A DNA stretch of 64,000 nt from Diphasiastrum complanatum (Eukaryota > Streptophyta > Lycopodiopsida > Lycopodiales > Lycopodiaceae). How positions within the stretch are numbered: the first letter of the stretch is position 1; the number at the start of each line of letters is the position of its first letter. Positions 23,666 through 36,192 of this stretch are shown one piece after another. Position numbers and translations under genes: made by a program. The stretch spans positions 25,171 through 89,170 of the forward strand of contig MU832064.1 in assembly GCA_029204225.1 (NCBI GenBank). The letters run 5' to 3'. The notes under the pieces are model-generated. The model had not been told where the DNA came from. It was given only the letters and a program-made list of their open reading frames with translations, and did not search any database.

Positions 23666-25374
23666 TGGCTATGTCACGTCCAAATCTTAAGCTCTGTATA
23701 ATGGAGGGAACATGTGTGGGGCTGAATGACTTCTTGAATATTGTTTGCAAAGCAAAAAATGATACTATCTTAGCTTTATTGTTTTTGCAAAACAACTTAT
23801 CACATCAACAATTGACTGTAAAACGCTGCACTTGGACATTGCAATATCAAGAGAGTATAGCTAAGGTGAGAATAAATCTTGCATGTGATTTTAGAAACTA
23901 TGGCATTTTTTTAGTCTCTTATCTAATCTGATTGATTTCAGAACCTTTTACCATTGCGAGGCCTAAAGCATTTTGACTCACCACATTCTAAAAGATTATT
24001 GAGATTAAAGCATTTTGACTTACCAGTTTCTAAAAGCCTATTGAAATAATGCCTCCCTTTTCCTATTGAGTTTTTCATGAGCTTGGCTGGAATGTTTTCA
24101 TAACAGTAGTATGAACGACTATTCATCGTAATACAATTCGAGTCCACTTGATGTTTTCTTTTGAAGTCTACTGATTTCTTGATCAGACTTAACATTTCAA
24201 ACTCTTGATAAGTTGATCAATTTTTCATTTTCTGCTGCTTATACATTGCCACATTAGATTTTTCAAAGATGCATTATAAAGACTACATGATTATATATTG
24301 GTGATGATTTTTTTGAAATCCTAAACAGACTTAACATTTCAAACTCTTGGTAAGTTGCTCAATTTTTTGAAATCCTCAAATCCTGGACTTGAAAAATGAA
24401 CGTGAATACCCTAAATATTGAACAGTCAAAACTGATTGTGAAATTGTGGGTACTCCTATGATAGTAAGCGAAATTTGATCATGAAATCATAACTACTTTC
24501 AAATCATACAAAATCAGTATCATTTTCAAATCATAAAAAATCAGTATCATACCACTTTTTTAAGCATCAATTCTAAAATCTGTACTGTTGTGAATATTGG
24601 TTTTGATACCTTGACTAATGAATCATTAATGTGGTGAACGTGATTTTGTGCCTGTTGTGGAAAGAAAGTTCTAAATTTGTGCATGTTCATATGCATGTCA
24701 TGTACCTGAAGACAAAAGATAAGAGTATAAAGATGCCTGCATGCATGCCATACAAGGATGTCAGTTATAACCACTAAGTAAAATTTTGAGAACAATTGTG
24801 CCTTGCAAACTATTCAAGACTTTATCCAATCTTACTCAACAGTATTTATTGTGTTAGAATAGTTACAAAAAGTCCAATTACCACATTTTGGCAATGTCTT
24901 TGTGGTACAGCACCTTAGTCTTGTTTTCATTGCAACATAGAAGGCTTTAGGCCTATAATATGCTATTGCATTAGTGTTTTGGCTGCCTCAAAGCAGAGGT
25001 GATAGGCTTTGAACCAGAAAAGCCTATAGAATTCAAGGCTTAATAATTTTATGTATGGTAGACCAAAAATCTTACTCAAGCATGTCTCCAAGTCTAGGCT
25101 GCTTTCTGCTCGCAATCTTGCAATGAAGTCAAGGTGGACAGAACAGATTGTTTAAGATGACAATAAATTTCTGCCACTGCTGCATGCTTGAACCCTGTGT
25201 GCTGATATATTGACGTATTTGGAGCATTGTGTTCCCTCAGGCTTAATATGATATGCTAGTATCTATTCTTGAGCTATGGACTTAGTCCAAATGAAAAATA
25301 CTTCGGTGGGTGCTTCAGTTTTGGTGTTGGTGTGTGCTGACTGCATGGATCAGAAAGAAATTATTGCATGAGAA
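23666..25374. other. Downstream flank of GLR gene, no gene recognised
   Basis: Contains a local duplication of AAAGCATTTTGACT (about 23968 and 24016). A minus-strand AATAAA (plus-strand 24845-24850) lies about 525 bases below the GLR stop codon and could serve as a polyadenylation signal. No coding homology was seen. Confidence 0.4.
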
Positions 25375-25875
25375 TCAACGGCCTTCCGCATTACTGTTCT
25401 GCTCAGGACTTGATCTTGCCATGGATGATTGGTTGCCGTTCTCGCTTTGGAAGCTGCTTCTTACTCTCGAAGATCCAGCAGCAATGCTGCTGCGACTACG
25501 AATGCGGGGCTCCTCTTTTTCTTCCACAAAGGAAAAGAAGGATCGTACCATGGAGGCACCTCGGGATGCCGTGGGCATGCTGTCCCAGGATGGGAAGATG
25601 GAGGAGGGATGGGCATCGGGAGTTCGAAGGAAGCGCCTCAGCATGCGTACGTAGTACCAGGTGCAGCAGAATAATGAGGTTACGCCAGTTATGAGGAAAA
25701 GTCCCCAAAATGCACCAAGTCCCATCGTATTGGAGTTTGCATCCATACCAACATTGCTGCAATTAGACTTTGAAACAAGCCAGTCGTCGTGTATCTGCTG
25801 CAGCTTTCCACTCTCGGACAGCTGTAAGATTGCTCCTGATAGATCTTTTGCTAGTTCAGATCCTTTTGGAAAAGC
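25375..25875 (-). CDS. GLR exon 5: end of S2, M4 and cytoplasmic tail
   Basis: Acceptor GTGACAG/GCTTTT. Reads [33 protein letters not shown], then M4 ([20 protein letters not shown]) and a basic, Ser-rich tail of about 80 residues ending NSNAEGR. The stop codon is at 25375-25377. Tail length and composition fit GLR family members. Confidence 0.93.
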   Translation of the reverse strand, partial: AFPKGSELAKDLSGAILQLSESGKLQQIHDDWLVSKSNCSNVGMDANSNTMGLGAFWGLFLITGVTSLFCCTWYYVRMLRRFLRTPDAHPSSIFPSWDSMPTASRGASMVRSFFSFVEEKEEPRIRSRSSIAAGSSRVRSSFQSENGNQSSMARSSPEQNSNAEGR

Positions 25876-26873
25876 CTGTCACAGTCGCAATGCATTGATC
25901 TAAGTTTTCAGAACTTTTACCAAATCAACAAATTGTGAGCAAATAGGGCGGTAAGGCATACAGTCAGAGATGCAGGTTGCTTTTCTTTCAAAATGTGAAC
26001 TTACAAAACCCCAACCGCTTTTCGTAAACTCCTGTCCAACCACGATGCAATCACAGTGTTGAGATAAGAAAAGTTGCACGTAGGGCAGTTCATCAACAAT
26101 AGCCCCTACAATTCCGCTATTCATTGCTTCATAATAGTTCTCAGTGGAACTAAAATTAGACAGTCTGGATTCGGCTACACCCAGTTGGATGAGATAGTCG
26201 TGGACAAACGATCCAGTTTGATAGCCAATTCGAGCTTTACTTGCTATCAAATCTCCGATGTTTTGAATAGTGGGCAGAAGCTGTTGCACTGTTAGATTTG
26301 ACGTGAGGCTGGCTGTATAGCTTGAATTAATGATCAAAACTACAAACAGCCATACAATTAGTGCCACTCTGCCAAGGGTACTCTTCACCTCTTCTCCTGT
26401 ATGTTCAAGGAAAGTGCTGTTAGCATCCACAAGGATATCTCTTTCAAATGCATGATATATTATTGGAAAATATCCTTAAATTCACAATTGCAGACAAAAT
26501 CTCTTCACTCAATTTTTTTTTCCCGTACTGCTCTATTTTTTCACTTCCTTTTGATCTAACCCTGTAAATTTACACAAACAAAAAAAATGCTTTTTGTAAG
26601 CAAGAAAGGATGACCGTCAAGTGAACTGCACTTACTTTGAGCAAAATAGAGGGTCGAGAAGGTAAACCTGCAGTTTAACAAAAACGACATACCTACAAGC
26701 GGTCAATAAAATGTCCGAACCAGATATCTGGAAAATCTGTAAACAGGAAAAATGCTTCAATTTTTTTGTTTTTAACCATAAACATTTGCATATATATGCA
26801 TTCAGAAAATCCAAATCTAGCTAACAAGACATGTTATGGTGCATGAAAACACTTTGCCTCAGGACTTTATTGC

Positions 26874-26923
<50 letters not shown>

Positions 26924-29900
26924 CATCCCCAATTATGAACAAAAATGCAATTTGGCACGTGCCCTAAGTTTTTGGTGATTGGCAGCTGCCAACCGAGCCA
27001 GTCACCTACCAAATTATATTTTCTCAAAAAATTTGGCAGGTATAGTTATGGACTTGGCTCATTACATTCGTTGCGTCCATTCTTTTATTGTTATTATGCA
27101 TAAGCAGGCCTAAGGGCCCTTTTTATTCATATACTGGCCTTGGGCCCTATTTGATTATATTTTTAAGACTTGGTCACATTGATTTTTGGAGTGGGGGTCC
27201 TCCTATTGGGAGGGCGCACTATTTTCCCTCCAAATCCTTTTCTCTCCCTTTTTTGAATCCTCCATTTGATTCAGGGAGATGGTATAAGCAGGGCATCATT
27301 GTATTCCTTTATTCAGTTTATGATGATTGCTCCTCTTTTAGCCTCCTTAAGCATTCTCTTCCTGCTTTCTAGCTTAAGTCCTGCTTTCTAGCATAGCTAG
27401 TGAATCTTAGCTTGTAACTTGGTATCAGAGCACTTTCCTGCAGATTGGTGGAGGCTGTCCAGCGCCCTACCACCCATCACTTTCATCGATTTTTCTTCGT
27501 CAACCTTACTGCAGATTGGTGGAGGCTGTCCAGCGCCCTACCACCCATCACTTTCATCGATTTTTCTCCGTCATTTCAGCGCCCTGCTAACCCATCACTT
27601 TCGTCGATTTTTTCTGCAGATTTTCATTGTTTTTGCAGATTTGGTAGCTATCGCCCAGCGCCCTACTACCTCATCATTTTCGACACTTTTCGTCACCGAT
27701 TTGCTGTCCATTTTTTATATTGATTGGACGCTGTCCAGCGCCCTATTACCATCTCATTTTCAACGGTAACCCATCACTTTCGTCGATTTTTTCGGCAGAT
27801 TTTCATTGTTTTTGCAGATTTGGTAGCTATTGCCTAGCACCCTACTACCTCATTATTTTTGACACTTTTCGTCACCGATTTGCTGTCCATTTTTTATATT
27901 GACTGGAGGTTGTCCAGCGCCCTACTACCGTCTCATTTTCAGCGGTTCTTTTCACCGACTTGCTGTCCGTTTCGGCTATTGATTGGAGGTTGTTCGGCAC
28001 CTTACTTCAGCACCTTTTTTCAGCCTATTCTTCAGCACATTGTGGATCTTGGTAGTTGCTGCCCAGTGCCCTATAATCTTCAGCTTTTACCTCTCTTTGT
28101 TGGCACTACCGAGTGAACGACGGATCAGCACCCACCCAGGTATTGCTTGCGCCCTTTTTGCACTTCCTTTTTGCACCTACTTGCTGTCTTTTCTGCTCAC
28201 ATACTGCTCTTTCCAGCCCCCTATTCATGTTCATATTTGTTGCCTCACACCCTCCTGTGTCCATTTTTCCATTTTGTTAGAAACCTTCTACTTTCTCAGC
28301 CCCTCATTTTCTGATTATTATCCATCTTGATTGACTGTTTACGTGCCATTTTTGGTGATTTCGTAAGTTAGACTAAGTTGGGATGACGACAAACGTCCTC
28401 TCCCTCAGGTTTTTGTCTCTTCCTTAGTCCCTATGGCGACTTCTTCATCAGAAGACCCTCCGCAGAGCTCTTTAGATGATCGTTTTACACATATTGATTC
28501 TCGCATGGATCATCTTGAGAGTCGTATTGATCGTATTCTTTCTAGCCTTGAGACTATCCTACCACGAGGGGATACCACCCCCCCAGACATTCTTCATCGT
28601 CTTGGTAAAGCACCTTTATTTCCTATTTTGAGTACACCTGCTCCTCGTTTCGTAGCCTTCGCCATACTAGCGATTTGACTGCTTATATTGATCAATTTAT
28701 TGAGCTTTCTTACCTTTTTACTGATCTTCATCCTACAGATCTTATTTCACATTTTATTGCCGATCTTAGAGACACCTTACAGTATGATGTCTCATCTTTT
28801 CGGCCTCTTACTCTCTCAGATGCTATCTCCTTGGCTACTACCTTGCAGCATAAGTATCCTGAGTTATCCATTTCTTCTCGTATTTCTTGCTCTCATTCCA
28901 TTGCTTCTCCTACTTTGGCTTCTTCTACTACCGTTCCTCCTGGTCCTCCTACCGCTGTTTTTTACCTTGAGGCTCTTACTCATGATGATTTTGATGTTTA
29001 TATCCATATTCTTGATACTCCTGACCCACATTCTGTTGATGAGCCGGCTGACCCGCTTCTGGATGATCCTGCTTCTGCCGCTTGCCATGCACAGCTTGCT
29101 TATGCTACTTGGGCTGGTGGGCGTCCTGGTCCTCGTTCTATTTGATTACGTGTTCGCATTTTGGGGCGAGAGTATATTGCTTTGGTGGATACTGGCAGTA
29201 CACATTCATTTATTAGCAATTACATTTCCACCAGGATTTGTGCTACACCTATTTCTGCTACAAAGTCTCTCAGTGTCGAGGTTGCTCATTCCCATTCTTT
29301 TTCCAGTTCTCAAATGTTTCAGGGCTTGGACTATAGCATTGGTGACTTCTCTGGACAGACAGATTTCTATATTATTCCTCTAGAGTGCTATGACATTATT
29401 TTTGGTGCAGATTGGTTTTCGTCACTTGGTACTGTTGCTGTGGATCTCTCTTAGCAGACACTGTCTTTTACACATGTTGGTCGGCATCATTTACTTGTTG
29501 GTATTGATTCCCAGAGTGACTATCAGTTGGTTACCGGGAAGCAGTTTATGCGTAGCCTGCCAAAGGCTCATGATGCAGCTCTTCTTTCCATTCAGGGTAC
29601 ATTAGTTGCTGCTTCACTTTCACCGACCGTGGGTCCTCTTACTCAGGTTGATGCTGCTCCAGATTTACAGGTTGTTGCTACGTGCCTTGCGCCTATATGC
29701 CTTGATTCACAGATATCGTATTCGGTGGTCATTCCTGGTTTCATTGATATTGAGGCCGTATACCTTGGTGGTATTTCTACTATTGCTTTTGCGCCTACCT
29801 CAGATTCGGTGGTTGGTGCAGTATCTTCTCCATTGGTCTCTATATCTCCATCTCTTGAGTCCGTTATGGCCGATGTTCCTGCTGATTTCTATGGGGTTCT

Positions 29901-32390
29901 TCACAGGTCCACGTTTGCTAGTTCTCTCGCTATTGGTGATCAGGTTGTATCTTCTTTCCCTTTATTCCATGGATCTCTGCTTGAGGTTTGTGATTTGCCT
30001 CATGATATTTCTACGGTTCCTGACATGATTCATAAGCCTTTCGCCCTTACCATTACACATTTTCCATCCGAGGATATTTGCCAGATGGTCACTATTACTT
30101 ATCTAGGGTATTTATATGCTGGGATCTTTCTAGATGAGTACACGGACATCCTTCCGTCTCCTGGTGTTTCTACATATAGGTTTGCTGCAGTCCATGCCGA
30201 TGCTATGGATATATGGCATTCTTGGTTATTACATATAGCTTGGTTTTCATTTGGACCTGTTGATTGGTGCTGGTTTTTCCATATTACTGATCGCCTATGG
30301 TGCCGATATCTCTATGTTTATGCATGTGGCTCTCTATGCGTTCCTTGGATTGTTGCTCATTGTCAGGCTTGGCATATCCTGATGGCTTGGGTTATTGCCT
30401 CCGTTCCAGCTATTGTTTGTCCGGGTGATCTTCAGGTTCCCCGTCATTTCGGGTTGCTCCATATCGCTTGGCCTCCGATGCTGAGTTGCCACTTTGTTCT
30501 GGTGTTCCGAGACCATCAGGGTACCTTGAGAGAGTTCCTTCTCCTCTCTTGGATAGTTATTGGGGATGTTGCTGCCATATACTTCAGTGTTGCTCATATG
30601 TGCTTTGATACTCATTCCCAGATACACGTGGATATTGCTCCGATGCTTGCTACTGATGTTGCAGATCCTGTTCCTCGTTCCAGTGCTTTTCTTCTATTCC
30701 TCACTTGTGCGCCTGGTGTGTACTTTGGGATTGCACTTGCAGCCAGTTCCGATGGGTCATCCGATTCTCCATCCGTTTTTGGTGTATCCTATGATGGATT
30801 GGTACGTCCATATGAGGTCTTTCTGGATGAGTTTTTCGGCTACAGTTTTTCAGTTGGGGCCTCTACTATTTTTAGATTTGTTGCTGTTGTTTTCATGCAT
30901 CATGTCTTTTTAGATGATGCATTGATTTCTTGGACCTTCTGGAGCTTTTGGCATGCTACTCTTCTCGTGATATGGGCCTTGAGGGTACCGTCGTGTGCCA
31001 TTGCTACTTCTCATTCATGGGCCTTATAGATACCTTGGGCTTTTGACCATGCTGGTGCATATTTCTCCATTTTAGCTATCCTTTGTCAGGATGATCTCTT
31101 TATGCTCCATGTTTCTTGGCATATCGCTTGCTTTTCCATGCTGTTACAGCGTGCATGTTATCCTGCTTATGTTCCTACTCTTTGGTCTGCTATCTTTTCT
31201 TGGGGCACCTTGCACATATGGTTGATGGTTACGTGTATGATGCGGCTATTCGCGATGAGTGTCCATCTCTTTTTCAGTTTCCTTATTGGCTTCCCGTTGC
31301 TGATGCAGTTCTACCTTCTCGGGCTTTTTGGATACCTTGGTATGATGTCCCTATCTTTTGGGCTAATCCTCTACTAGCTTAGGCATTACGGATACCTTGG
31401 CATTTCTAGTTGCTGCTTGATCTTCTTCTGGTTCCTTGGCATTCCTGGCTGCTCCATATTGCTTGGTTTCTGATGACGCGGCCGAGATGTTCCCTTCGTC
31501 GCCATGATGTTGATCCTGAGTTGTTCCTTTTCTTACCAGCTGCCATTCACCAGGTTCGCCTTCACCATAGTCGACGCTGCCGGCAGATTCAGTTTTTGAT
31601 CCAGTGGGATGGTCGTCCTGTTGAGGAGGCCACATGGGAGCCTATTGATGTGTTTTATCATACACCATTATTGGCAGATCAGGCTCGAGCCCTCATGGCT
31701 TTAGTTCTTTCCTCTACTACAGATATCATTGTAGATGTTCCCTCTACTTCATGATTCGGCTAGCTATGACTATTCTTTATTGTAGTATTTGCTTAGTACT
31801 TGCTTTACACAGTTATGATACTTTTGGGGTATCTGTTGTGACGACTTATGTCCTCTCCATCAGTATTTCCATTAGTTCGTGATTTTTCAGTATTTAGCAT
31901 GCTTACATTATTATTTTAGATAGTCATTATGCTTGCTAGGCGGTGGAGGGCTTTGTTTTTCTGCAGGGGAGATTTATAGACTTGGCTCATTACATTCGCC
32001 GCATCCATTCTTTTATTGTTATTATGCATAAGCAGGCCTAAGGGCCCTTTTTATTCATATACTGGCCTTGGGCCCTATTTGGTTATATTTTTAGGACTTG
32101 GTCACATTGATTTGGAGTGGGGGTCCTCCTATTGAGAAAGCGCACTATTTTCCCTCCAAATCCTTTTCCCTCCCTTTTTTGAATCCTCCATTTGATTCAG
32201 AAAGAGGGTATAAGTAGGGCATCATTGTATTCCTTTATTCAGTTTATGATGATTGCTCCTCTTTTAGCCTCCTTAAGCATTCTCTTCCTGCTTTCTAGCT
32301 TAAGTCCTGCTTTCTAGCATAGCTAGTGAATGAATCTTAGCTTGTAACTGGTACCATGACGCACTTTTCTGGAATGTGTGTGTGTGAGTG

Positions 32391-32446
<56 letters not shown>

Positions 32447-35400
32447 TATGCAGATGAAGCTGCTGCAGTAGCACCTTGCTGTGAACGCTATGTATCCCTA
32501 TGTGCTGACTATATAGGCTAGATCGGGTCGTGTGCAGACCATGGCATACATGATCGATCCAACTACCGATTGATAGGGGTATTTGCACATCTCCTTCTCT
32601 GCTTCAGTCATCGGGCACATGTCCTTCGACAGTTTGAATCTTGGATCCATAAGCTGGTCTATTGACTTGCAAGATTCCATGCCATAAAGCAGTCGCTCCT
32701 CAGTCCTTTTGAAAACAGGTTCATGGATGGGACTTGACCATGACATCTGTGTGGGAGTTTATGGGCTTCGCTTTCTTTCTTTCAGAGTTGCCGCCAATGG
32801 CGTTTGCTTGAATTTCATTTTTTGGTTGGATTTCCTACGACTGCTAATGTGATAGATTGAACATAACCATACCTCAAGCTTAGTCCAAATCTTGTGATAA
32901 ACATTTCTTTTAAGCATCATACGCTCTGACTAGTTGGATGGGGAAAGTATCCCGTAACTAGCAACTGCTGAGTGTCTATGCCCATATGATCGTGTAGAGG
33001 CAAAAGTGACTGATGAAGTAAAAGCATCTCACGGATAAGAAGCCCCAAATACCGAGCATCAGGATAAGAGAAAAAACTGGTAAGTGTATGTGGACCATCC
33101 TGATAAAGACAATAATATCGACCACGGATCTCATAATAGGCTGGGCATCAAATTAAGAAGTGTGCCTCATCTTCAAGCTCACGCGGGATATTCCAGCAGC
33201 AACCAGTCTCAACAACAAGTTGATGGGAAGAGGTGCGTAGTTGTCCAATGCGATAACGCAAGCTGTATGAGAGTGATTGAAAGAGATACAGCGGGAGCAG
33301 AGGTAAACCAGCTGGATCAAGTGAAAGAAAGTGTGTCTGGTAATAAATGCGGCGCGGTCAGGAAGCTGAATTGGGTCCCCATGTGTGCTATATGTAACGG
33401 CGAAAGAGCTGGCGGCGAATATACAGATTAGTGCCATGGAAGGTCCGTGACAGAGATTCCAAAGAACGTAGTAAATCCACCACTGCTGGTACAGTGAATA
33501 TTTTGAATGTGCGCAAGAAGGCGTATGATATGAAAAAACCCCTCGAGAATGATGGGAGGGGTGGCAAACTCCGCGCAAAGAATATCATGTGGCGTAGTCT
33601 ACTTGGCCCAAATCATGTGCGAAGAACTAATAATCACATATGTACAACAATAAAATGGCATATCAAAAATGAAATATGGCCAAATACACAATGCACTATT
33701 TAAAATTGAAACCAAAGCTCTTGGCAAAGGTTGTCAAGACGAATAGTCACATCTTGAACATGGCTCTTACCAAGGCATTTGGAAGGACACTAGAAGAATC
33801 TTGGACTAGAAGAAAACTCATAGCGAGTGTAGTTCGCTCTCTACACCCCCTTATGTTTTGCATTTCCAAGGGATAGAAAGGGTTGTGGATCTAACATTAG
33901 GTGAGCAATTGGTTGTAGTACGGGATTTGGTCTAACGAGGAGAGGGTAAAATAGATTTAGAAGTGAGGAGACTTGGGCAAGTAAGGGTGTCACCGGCCTG
34001 TTGTGGGATCTAAAAGTGGAAAAACCTTGAACCTTACTCATTCTTGCTTGCTTTTGGAATATTGATTGATTACTTTTGGTTTTTGGTTTGCTTTTTGTTT
34101 GTAGGCATTATTGGCTCTAGATCTTCTCCTCTTGATAAGGTTTTTCCAGTCTTTCATGTAAGTTTGTTACGAAAAGCCTTAACCAGATCAGAAAATCTGG
34201 TAGGGGATAGTGTTCTAGTTCTCCCATTGGAATATCTGGTCAAGTGGAATGATCAGCCTGTTGAGAATGCCACTCGGGAAAGAGGCAGCGTCCTTCGCAA
34301 GATTTTTCCAGACTTTGTCTTAGAGGACCAAGACGGTTCTTAAGGGGGAGGGAGTGTTACGAGCTCGTGACCAATGCCGAACCCTAGAGAACACAAATAG
34401 GTCAGATACCACAGTCAGGGTCGTGTCCAGAGTACACGACCAACAGGGCAAGACAGTGTGAGTAGTGTGCCCCCAGCACGGTCCATAGCCATGGCGGGCC
34501 TAACACAGTCTAGGGACCCTGTCAGCAGGACAGGGCCCCCAGTTGGGTCCCGACGTGCAGTCGGCCACGTCAGTGACACATGGCCGACACTTGGCAGCCG
34601 CATGCTACCAGTCCTCACACTGGGCTAGGAGGGGCTTACTCTATATCAGGGAGTAGGCAAGGTTGGGTGGATCAGTTAGTGTTTGCCCTACTGTGGTGTT
34701 AGGATCTATTACACAGTGCCATTAATGATTTTCTGTCAATAGCCTCTATTATTGCTTATTTCTTTTTTTCTTTTTTTTGGGGGGGAGGGGGGTCTTGACT
34801 CCCCAATCGCTCTGGGTTTTCCCATCTTGTTGTAGCTCAAATCCCTTGAAAGGTTGCCATTGAAATCTTGTAACATGCCCTCGTATGGATTTGGCGCCAA
34901 ACCTTTAGCACTTGGGTGGAGGCCACATGTGGCTAGTCTTGTTGTTGATAGATGCCAAGTTGACACCAATTCTAGAGGGCTACATCTTGGATATCCGTGA
35001 GGTAGACGATGAGAGAAAAAGGGGTGGATAGTGAGTAGAAAGAGGGATTGGCATGAGCAAAACAGGAAAAACGATTGAGATGCTACACAAGGCAGTCTTG
35101 CTAGAGTGACTTTTTAAAGTCAAAAAAGAGGGGGTAGGTGTTATAGCCATATTCATCTAAGGACATGGAATAGTCCTAATATGGTAGACCGGCCCTTCAG
35201 TGTTTGAGATTATTGGTCACGTCGAGATTTCATTCCATGTCAAGGCCTGTATGTGACTAATGACCTTGAGAGGACCCAGACACTCTAATTGAGACATATG
35301 AAGTAGTGCATGTACCTGTGAAGTATATAGGCAAGAGGACTGTATGAAGAGCTGTATCATCACCTATGATTTATTGGGAGGTTTTGCTCCTATGTGTCTC

Positions 35401-36131
35401 CTGTTGTGTTTTCCTATCCTCATGTTAGGGGTTTTCCCTAGTGGCCTTTACATTGGTATCAGAACCAAGTTGTCGACAGGAGAATCCGTACCCGAATATA
35501 TAGAGAGTAGATTCCTATGCATGAACCAATGCAATCCCCATGCAGTCCAACTATAAATAAATTCAGGATTAACATCAAATACTAAGCTATAAATCATCGA
35601 AATAGGTTGATCTTCTCCAAATAAAAGTTCATCACCTTCATCTAATCCACATACATGAACCACAGGATGAACTAACTCTTTATTTCTGAGATCACTCCTT
35701 GAGAAAATCCGAAGCACTTACAAAGTCAAGACCCCCAGTGGTGATAGAGGGCATCAACGAGAAAGCATTAATAGAACCACTACAGAATCACAACTACTCA
35801 GAGCGAGCCTATCTGAAAAGTCGACAAGCAACGACCCAAGTTGCTAAGTAGGACTACCAATGGTAAAGTTAGAAATCATAGCCACTGCGTTGTACTCAAT
35901 TGCCAAAGGCACAAGAATTAATTGGTAAACTATTGCTCAATGGGCTCAAGTTTCAAATTGGAACCCAAACTATTAGAAATATTAATTGAATTTAAAACTT
36001 TGTTAAGTCAAGTTGTTGTGCACATGGTTTTAAATAGTGGCTACTTGAAGACTAGCCCTCCAAACGACCCTAGTTTTGTCTATATAAGGCAATTTCACAC
36101 CACTTTTGTGGACTTTTGTATCATTTGGTGA

Positions 36132-36192
<61 letters not shown>

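Larger units (their letters stand above)
27044..32349 (+). mobile_element. Non-autonomous chromodomain gypsy element lacking RT, RNase H and integrase
   Basis: 5306 bases with LTRs of 376 and 378 bases that differ by about 15 substitutions and two small indels by eye. Near-identical 5-base flanks GGTAT (27039-27043) and GGTAC (32350-32354) are the target-site duplication. Gag, protease and a chromodomain are recognisable, but 1.8-1.9 kb between protease and chromodomain matches no pol domain. LTR ends, leader repeats, gag and chromodomain resemble the gypsy at 9.1-14.9 kb, a candidate autonomous relative. It lies in GLR intron 3, antisense to the gene. Confidence 0.9.

Noticed and set aside
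26074..26295. Plus-strand ORF in the GLR region
   Set aside because: It is antisense to GLR exon 4, whose M3 and S2 motifs are unambiguous.
28688..29383. Plus-strand 231-codon very hydrophobic ORF
   Set aside because: It is the wrong frame over gypsy gag and protease; Leu/Ile richness comes from T-rich sequence.
34415..34618. Short ORFs repeated at 34.4, 40.0, 41.1, 42.2 and 48.8 kb as a possible small gene family
   Set aside because: They are translations of the gypsy LTR present in several copies; neither promoter context nor conserved codon use suggests a gene.
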